A stretch of DNA of 64,000 nucleotides, taken from the NCBI GenBank assembly GCA_002344215.1, contig DDSV01000018.1, positions 84,234 to 148,233 on the forward strand, read 5' to 3'. Both the position numbers and the translations under genes were made by a program. Positions 60,224 through 64,000 of the stretch are shown here, piece by piece. How positions within the stretch are numbered: position 1 is the first letter of the stretch; each line of letters starts with the position of its first letter. The notes under the pieces were generated by a model, which was not told where the DNA came from, did not search any database, and was given only the letters and a program-made list of their open reading frames with translations. The stretch comes from Akkermansiaceae bacterium UBA2381. GTDB lineage: Bacteria > Verrucomicrobiota > Verrucomicrobiia > Verrucomicrobiales > DEV007.

Positions 60224-62173
60224 ATGAAATACCCCTGCGGCGTGATCGCCGCCCTGTGCAGCGTTTTCGCCACCACCGGAATCTCCGGCGACAAACCCAA
60301 TATCCTCTGGATCACGGTCGAGGACATGAGTCCTGTTCTGGGAGCCTACGGGGACACCTACGCGACCACTCCGAAGCTCGATGCCTTCGCGAAAGAGAGT
60401 GTCCGTTACACCAACGCCTTCGCCGCGGCGCCGATCTGTTCGCCCTCGCGTTCGAGCCTCATCACCGGGATGTGGGCCCCGAGCCTGGGGACGAGCCAGA
60501 TGCGGTCTACTTTCCCCATTCCTCTCGATGTGAAGGGATTTCCGACCTACCTGCGCGAGGCCGGATATTTCACCACCAACCAGATCAAGACTGACTACAA
60601 CACGGAGGATGAAGCCCGTCTTATCAAGGAGTCCTGGGACGAAAGCAGTCCTGCCGCCCATTGGCGAAGTGCGGCGAGAAAGGAAGGACAGCCCTTCTTC
60701 TCGGTGATCAATCATATGGTAACCCACCAGTCCCGGTCGATGACATGGCCCTATGCAGCCTTTCAGGAGGGGGTTCAAGCCAGGCTGTCTGCAGAGGAAC
60801 GCCACGACCCGGCGAAAGTCATTGTCCCGCCCTACTACCCGGACACGGAAATCACCCGACGCGATCTTGCCCGGTTTTATGACTGTGTCTCGGTCATGGA
60901 TGCGGAGGTGGGACGGCTCCTCGAGCAGCTCAAAGAGGACGGCCTCGCCGAGGAAACGATCGTTTTTTTCTACTCCGATCACGGGTCCGGAATGCCGCGC
61001 CACAAGCGGCTCCTGCACGACTCCGGGATGAAGGTGCCTCTGATGATCCGCTTTCCTGAAAAATACAAGCACCTCGCCCCGGCCGCGGCGGGCGAAACGG
61101 TCGACCGGCTCGTCACCTTCGTCGATTTCGCTCCCACGGTGATCTCAATCGCGGGAGCCCCCGTGCCGGAGGCTCTGCAGGGTGAAACGTTTCTCGGTCC
61201 CGAGGTTTCCCCGAAACCGGAATTTGTCTATGGATTCCGCGACCGGGTCGATGAGGTCTTTGATCTTTCGCGCTCCATTCGGAGTGAGCGTTACCTCCTG
61301 ATTCGCAACTATATGCCGCATCTCTCCTGGATGCAGACCAGCGTCTATTCCGACACCGGGGACATCCAGCGGGAGATCCGTCAATATGCGGCTGATCACG
61401 CCGATACCCTGACCCCGGCGCAGCGGGCCTATGCCTCCCCGACCCGACCAGCGGAGGAGTTTTTTGATGTCACGGCCGATCCGCAGAACCTCAAGAACCT
61501 GCTCGATGGTGAACTGACCCCGGAGCAAACCACTGCGCTTGAAAACCATCGTGCCGCCCTCGCAACGAAGCGTCTTGAGATCCTCGATCTCGGAGTTCTC
61601 CCCGAAAGCATCATGGCGGATTATGTCATGGAGGAAAACAGGCCGCTCCGGGAAATTGCCCTGGGGAAAAGCGATCACCGGCCGGACCTCGAAGCAATCT
61701 GGTCCGCCGCCGATCTTGTGGGCAAAGGAACGCGGGCTGAACTGATCGACCTCACCTATTCCGGAGACGACGCCATCCGATTCTGGGGTGTCATCGGCCT
61801 TCGCTTCGCCTTTCCGCAGGATGAGGCCATCCTCGAGGAAAGGTACGACCTGATGGATGATGTCTCGGTTGCGGTCCGGATCGAGATGGCCGCCTGGATG
61901 GCGGAGGTGTCTGAGAAGAACCGTACGGAAGCGCTCCAGGTCCTCGCGCGGGAGCTTTTCCACGAGGACTGGTGGGTGGCGCTTCAGGCCTGCCGGGCCG
62001 TGGAGATTCTTGGCCTCAAGGCTAAGACGCTGATTCCCATCATTGAAACGGTTCACACGCGTCATCGCTTCGCCGAGGGTGATGGAAGCCTCTATCTTGC
62101 TTTTTCCTCTAGCTCCTTCTTGAAGAAAATGGGAATGCGTATCGAACCGTGGGACTTCACGGACAAACGGTAA
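60224..62173 (+). CDS. Secreted sulfatase with C-terminal HEAT-like region
   Basis: Sulfatase of about 649 aa from ATG 60224, with a signal-peptide-like start (VIAALCSVFATTGISG). Catalytic features: E33/D34 metal site (ITVEDMSP), CSPSRSSLITG with C72 to be converted to formylglycine, YSDHGSG and a TRP-free loop KYKHLAP. After about residue 480 the sequence turns into a helical region with repeat-like units (DDAIRFWGVIGLRFAF, VSVAVRIEMAAWMAEV, DWWVALQACRAVEILG) reading as HEAT repeats. The tail is unusual for an S1 sulfatase but is seen in PVC bacteria. Substrate unknown. Confidence 0.92.
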   Translation: MKYPCGVIAALCSVFATTGISGDKPNILWITVEDMSPVLGAYGDTYATTPKLDAFAKESVRYTNAFAAAPICSPSRSSLITGMWAPSLGTSQMRSTFPIPLDVKGFPTYLREAGYFTTNQIKTDYNTEDEARLIKESWDESSPAAHWRSAARKEGQPFFSVINHMVTHQSRSMTWPYAAFQEGVQARLSAEERHDPAKVIVPPYYPDTEITRRDLARFYDCVSVMDAEVGRLLEQLKEDGLAEETIVFFYSDHGSGMPRHKRLLHDSGMKVPLMIRFPEKYKHLAPAAAGETVDRLVTFVDFAPTVISIAGAPVPEALQGETFLGPEVSPKPEFVYGFRDRVDEVFDLSRSIRSERYLLIRNYMPHLSWMQTSVYSDTGDIQREIRQYAADHADTLTPAQRAYASPTRPAEEFFDVTADPQNLKNLLDGELTPEQTTALENHRAALATKRLEILDLGVLPESIMADYVMEENRPLREIALGKSDHRPDLEAIWSAADLVGKGTRAELIDLTYSGDDAIRFWGVIGLRFAFPQDEAILEERYDLMDDVSVAVRIEMAAWMAEVSEKNRTEALQVLARELFHEDWWVALQACRAVEILGLKAKTLIPIIETVHTRHRFAEGDGSLYLAFSSSSFLKKMGMRIEPWDFTDKR

Positions 62174-62249
62174 TCCGGTAAGATTCTCCTGCCCGGCTCC
62201 CGCGTTGAGGCCGTTGACCGCTCGTGTATCCTTCGCGACCTTCCTGATG

Positions 62250-63512
62250 ATGAAATTTCTGCTCCTTTCTCTGAGCCTTGCGGTTCTGCCTTCCGTGTCT
62301 TTCGCCGACTGGCCCGAGTTTCGCGGTCCCACGAGTGACGGGATCACCGGGGCCGCCATTCCGACGGAGTGGGCTGCGGACAAAAATGTGAAATGGCGCA
62401 AGGAAATCCACGGCCTCGGGTGGTCGACTCCACTCATCATGGAGGGAAAAATCTGGATCACCACGGCCACGGAAAAGGGCCACCGGATGTCCATTCTCTG
62501 TCTGGATGAAACGACCGGCGAGGTCCTTCTCGACCGGGTTTTCATTACAAGTGACAATCCCGAGCCGCTCGCCAACAACCTCAATACCTACGCCTCGCCC
62601 ACGGGAGTGATCGAAGCAGGCAGGGCCTGGTTCAGCTTCGGCAGCTATGGCACGATCTGCCTCGACACCAGGACCTTCAAGACCCTCTGGGAGCGCCGTG
62701 ACCTCACCTGCAGCCACTGGCGCGGGCCCGCCTCCTCCCTGGCAAAGTGGGAGGACATGATCATTTTGACGATGGAGGGGGCCGATCAGCAGTATTTCAC
62801 CGCTCTCAACAAGGACACCGGAGAAACACTCTGGCGCCGGGACCGCAGTACGGTCTACGCCGATGAGAAGGATGGTATTCCCGCCAACAGCGGTGACATG
62901 CGCAAGGCCTACAGCACACCCGTCTTTGTCCCCGTAGGCGATACCGTGCAGATGATCGTCAACGGAGCGAAGGCCTGCGCGGCCTACGACGTCAAAACCG
63001 GTGATGAGATCTGGCACGTCCCCTACGAGACCCACTCTCCCTCATCGCGCTGTGTTTACAGCAAAGACACAGGGATGGTCTACATCAACACCGGCCTCGG
63101 CAAGGCGGAGATCTGGGCGATTCGGCTCGAGCCGGGGATGAAGGGCAACGTCAAGGACTCGCATGTGGCCTGGTCCTTTTTCCAGCGGACGCCGAAACGC
63201 TCGTCACCCGTAGTCGCCAACGGGCTCCTCTTCATGGCGAACGACGGTGTCCTCAGCTGTGTCGATGCGAAGACGGGCGAGAAAAAGTGGGCTGAACGCG
63301 CCGGCGGCGAATACTCGGCCTCACTCCTCGCGGCGGGAGACCGCGTCTATTGCTTCGACGAAGTAGGCCTGTGTACCGTCGTGAAGGCGTCACCGGTGTT
63401 CGAGGTCCTCGCGGCGAATCAGCTCAACGAGGGCTTCATGGCCTCGCCCGCGGTGAGCGGGAAGGCACTGATCCTGAGGACGAAGACCCACCTCTACCGG
63501 GTGGAGGAATAG
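62250..63512 (+). CDS. Secreted PQQ-type beta-propeller protein
   Basis: Exported protein of about 420 aa from the ATG at 62250 (signal peptide FLLLSLSLAVLPSVSFAD). The start WPEFRGPTSDGI and repeated GxxWxxxTxxG-like blades (CLDETTGEVLLDRVF, CLDTRTFKTLWERRDL, ALNKDTGETLWRRD, AYDVKTGDEIWHVPYE, CVDAKTGEKKWAER) are typical of PQQ-like repeat propellers common in planctomycetes and verrucomicrobia. No PQQ-binding vicinal Cys pair was found, so it may bind a sugar or act as a scaffold. It follows the sulfatase by 76 bp, likely in one operon. Confidence 0.88.
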   Translation: MKFLLLSLSLAVLPSVSFADWPEFRGPTSDGITGAAIPTEWAADKNVKWRKEIHGLGWSTPLIMEGKIWITTATEKGHRMSILCLDETTGEVLLDRVFITSDNPEPLANNLNTYASPTGVIEAGRAWFSFGSYGTICLDTRTFKTLWERRDLTCSHWRGPASSLAKWEDMIILTMEGADQQYFTALNKDTGETLWRRDRSTVYADEKDGIPANSGDMRKAYSTPVFVPVGDTVQMIVNGAKACAAYDVKTGDEIWHVPYETHSPSSRCVYSKDTGMVYINTGLGKAEIWAIRLEPGMKGNVKDSHVAWSFFQRTPKRSSPVVANGLLFMANDGVLSCVDAKTGEKKWAERAGGEYSASLLAAGDRVYCFDEVGLCTVVKASPVFEVLAANQLNEGFMASPAVSGKALILRTKTHLYRVEE

Positions 63513-63529
63513 CGGTCGGACAACCCGGG

Positions 63530-64000
63530 TCAGATAGTCACGCTACCGCTCGTGGGATTTTCGACGACCTGCTTCAAATTGGCGAGTCCTTCGAGAAAGG
63601 AGTCTCCGCACATTTTCTCGCAGTCGATGAAGATGCCCATCAGCTTGCTGATGTAGGGTTGCGGGCTCTGCATTGCCCAGGTGACCTTGGTGCCGTCACC
63701 TTCGGGAGCGAAGGAGAGTTGCACGTCGGATTCGCCGGCGAAGGGCCGGACGAAGGCGAGCTTCATCGCCACCTTTTCGTTCGGCACGCTCTCGACGAGG
63801 GTGGTGCTGCCTTCGCCGACTTCGTTGTTGCCCGACCAGCGGTAGATGGCGCCGACACCGGACTTCGGTCCCTCGAGCGAGGTCTTCATTTCGGGATCGA
63901 GTTTGGCCCAGGGCGACCAGTCATTCCATCGGCTGAAGTCGTTGACGACGGCAAAAACGGCGGCGGGTGTTGCAGCCATCGTGGCGGAGCGCTCGACGAC
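63530..64000 (-). CDS. SRPBCC/polyketide-cyclase-like protein, 5' end outside the window
   Basis: The C-terminal part of an SRPBCC (START/Bet v1-like) protein: AAVFAVVNDFSRWNDWSPWAKLDPEM, GVGAIYRWSGNNEVGEGSTTLVES and a closing helix FLEGLANLKQVVE. The frame stays open to base 64000 with VVERSATM upstream of the first internal ATG at 63979, matching the usual strand before the W-x-x-W motif, so the real start is to the right of the window. It binds a hydrophobic ligand by family; its target is unknown. Confidence 0.82.
   Translation of the reverse strand, partial: VVERSATMAATPAAVFAVVNDFSRWNDWSPWAKLDPEMKTSLEGPKSGVGAIYRWSGNNEVGEGSTTLVESVPNEKVAMKLAFVRPFAGESDVQLSFAPEGDGTKVTWAMQSPQPYISKLMGIFIDCEKMCGDSFLEGLANLKQVVENPTSGSVTI

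Noticed and set aside
61145..62584. 479-aa open frame on the minus strand across the sulfatase and propeller genes
   Set aside because: It is antisense to two clear genes, spans their boundary and has low-complexity Arg/Gly-rich sequence without domains.

Overview
The window looks like a chromosomal segment of a GC-rich Gram-negative bacterium of the PVC group, most likely Verrucomicrobiota. This is inferred from gene content: a 1.3-kaa fusion of dehydrogenase propeller, HEAT repeats and cytochrome c (58056-54073), secreted sulfatases, secreted xylose-isomerase-like TIM barrels, secreted PQQ-type propellers, LemA/DUF3137 and two sigma-54 activators. No rRNA, plasmid or phage genes are visible. 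One tRNA (His) is present.

Region 1 (1-20.8 kb) is dense, ordinary chromosome. It starts with a nitrogen-type control group: a soluble histidine kinase, an NtrC-like regulator, and a P-II gene with a well-spaced sigma-54 promoter. It continues with serS, a LemA/DUF3137/membrane-protein operon, hsp20-lon, a sulfatase, a tandem CDGSH protein, a second sigma-54 activator whose receiver lacks the phospho-acceptor Asp, an aminopeptidase P/enolase-superfamily pair, an IS5-type transposase remnant, and a three-gene operon for a sucrose-like phosphorylated disaccharide (phosphatase, synthase, glycosidase).

Region 2 (20.8-40 kb) is accessory. Genes are separated by many copies of a palindromic repeat whose ends read GGGACAGGTT...AACCTGTCCC, in a short (about 60 bp) and a long (about 150 bp) form, all in the same orientation. 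Between them lie a secreted CCxxC metal-binding protein, two secreted propeller/LamG proteins, a beta-helix protein, a gene cut short inside a repeat, an MFS exporter with its LysR regulator, a second LysR regulator divergent from a decarboxylase-like/RidA/VOC operon with a clear operator, an SGNH hydrolase, and a tandem pair of exported, ATPase-free Lon-type Ser-Lys proteases. The protease pair lies in a segment bracketed by direct repeats. One bracketing repeat has been split by a 133-bp MITE-like element with 18-bp inverted ends and an 11-bp target duplication.

Region 3 (40-64 kb) is again mostly housekeeping plus secreted degradative genes: DEAD-box helicase, RluA-type pseudouridine synthase, gluconokinase, family 9 glycosyltransferase, rnc, tRNA-His, a Zn-ribbon coiled-coil protein, an acyl-activating enzyme fused to a degenerate PlsC domain, upp, the giant cytochrome fusion, cysE, a SprT-like protein, a sulfatase with a HEAT-like tail, a PQQ propeller, and an SRPBCC gene that runs off the right edge.

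The most unusual items are the tandem exported Lon-like proteases in their repeat-bracketed segment, the pseudo-receiver sigma-54 activator, the exported decarboxylase-like protein with its operator, and the same-orientation repeat family that supplies stop codons to adjacent genes. Many starts were moved inward from the longest reading frame where a signal peptide or conserved domain begins at an internal ATG. Base positions of short sites were counted by eye and could be off by a base or so.
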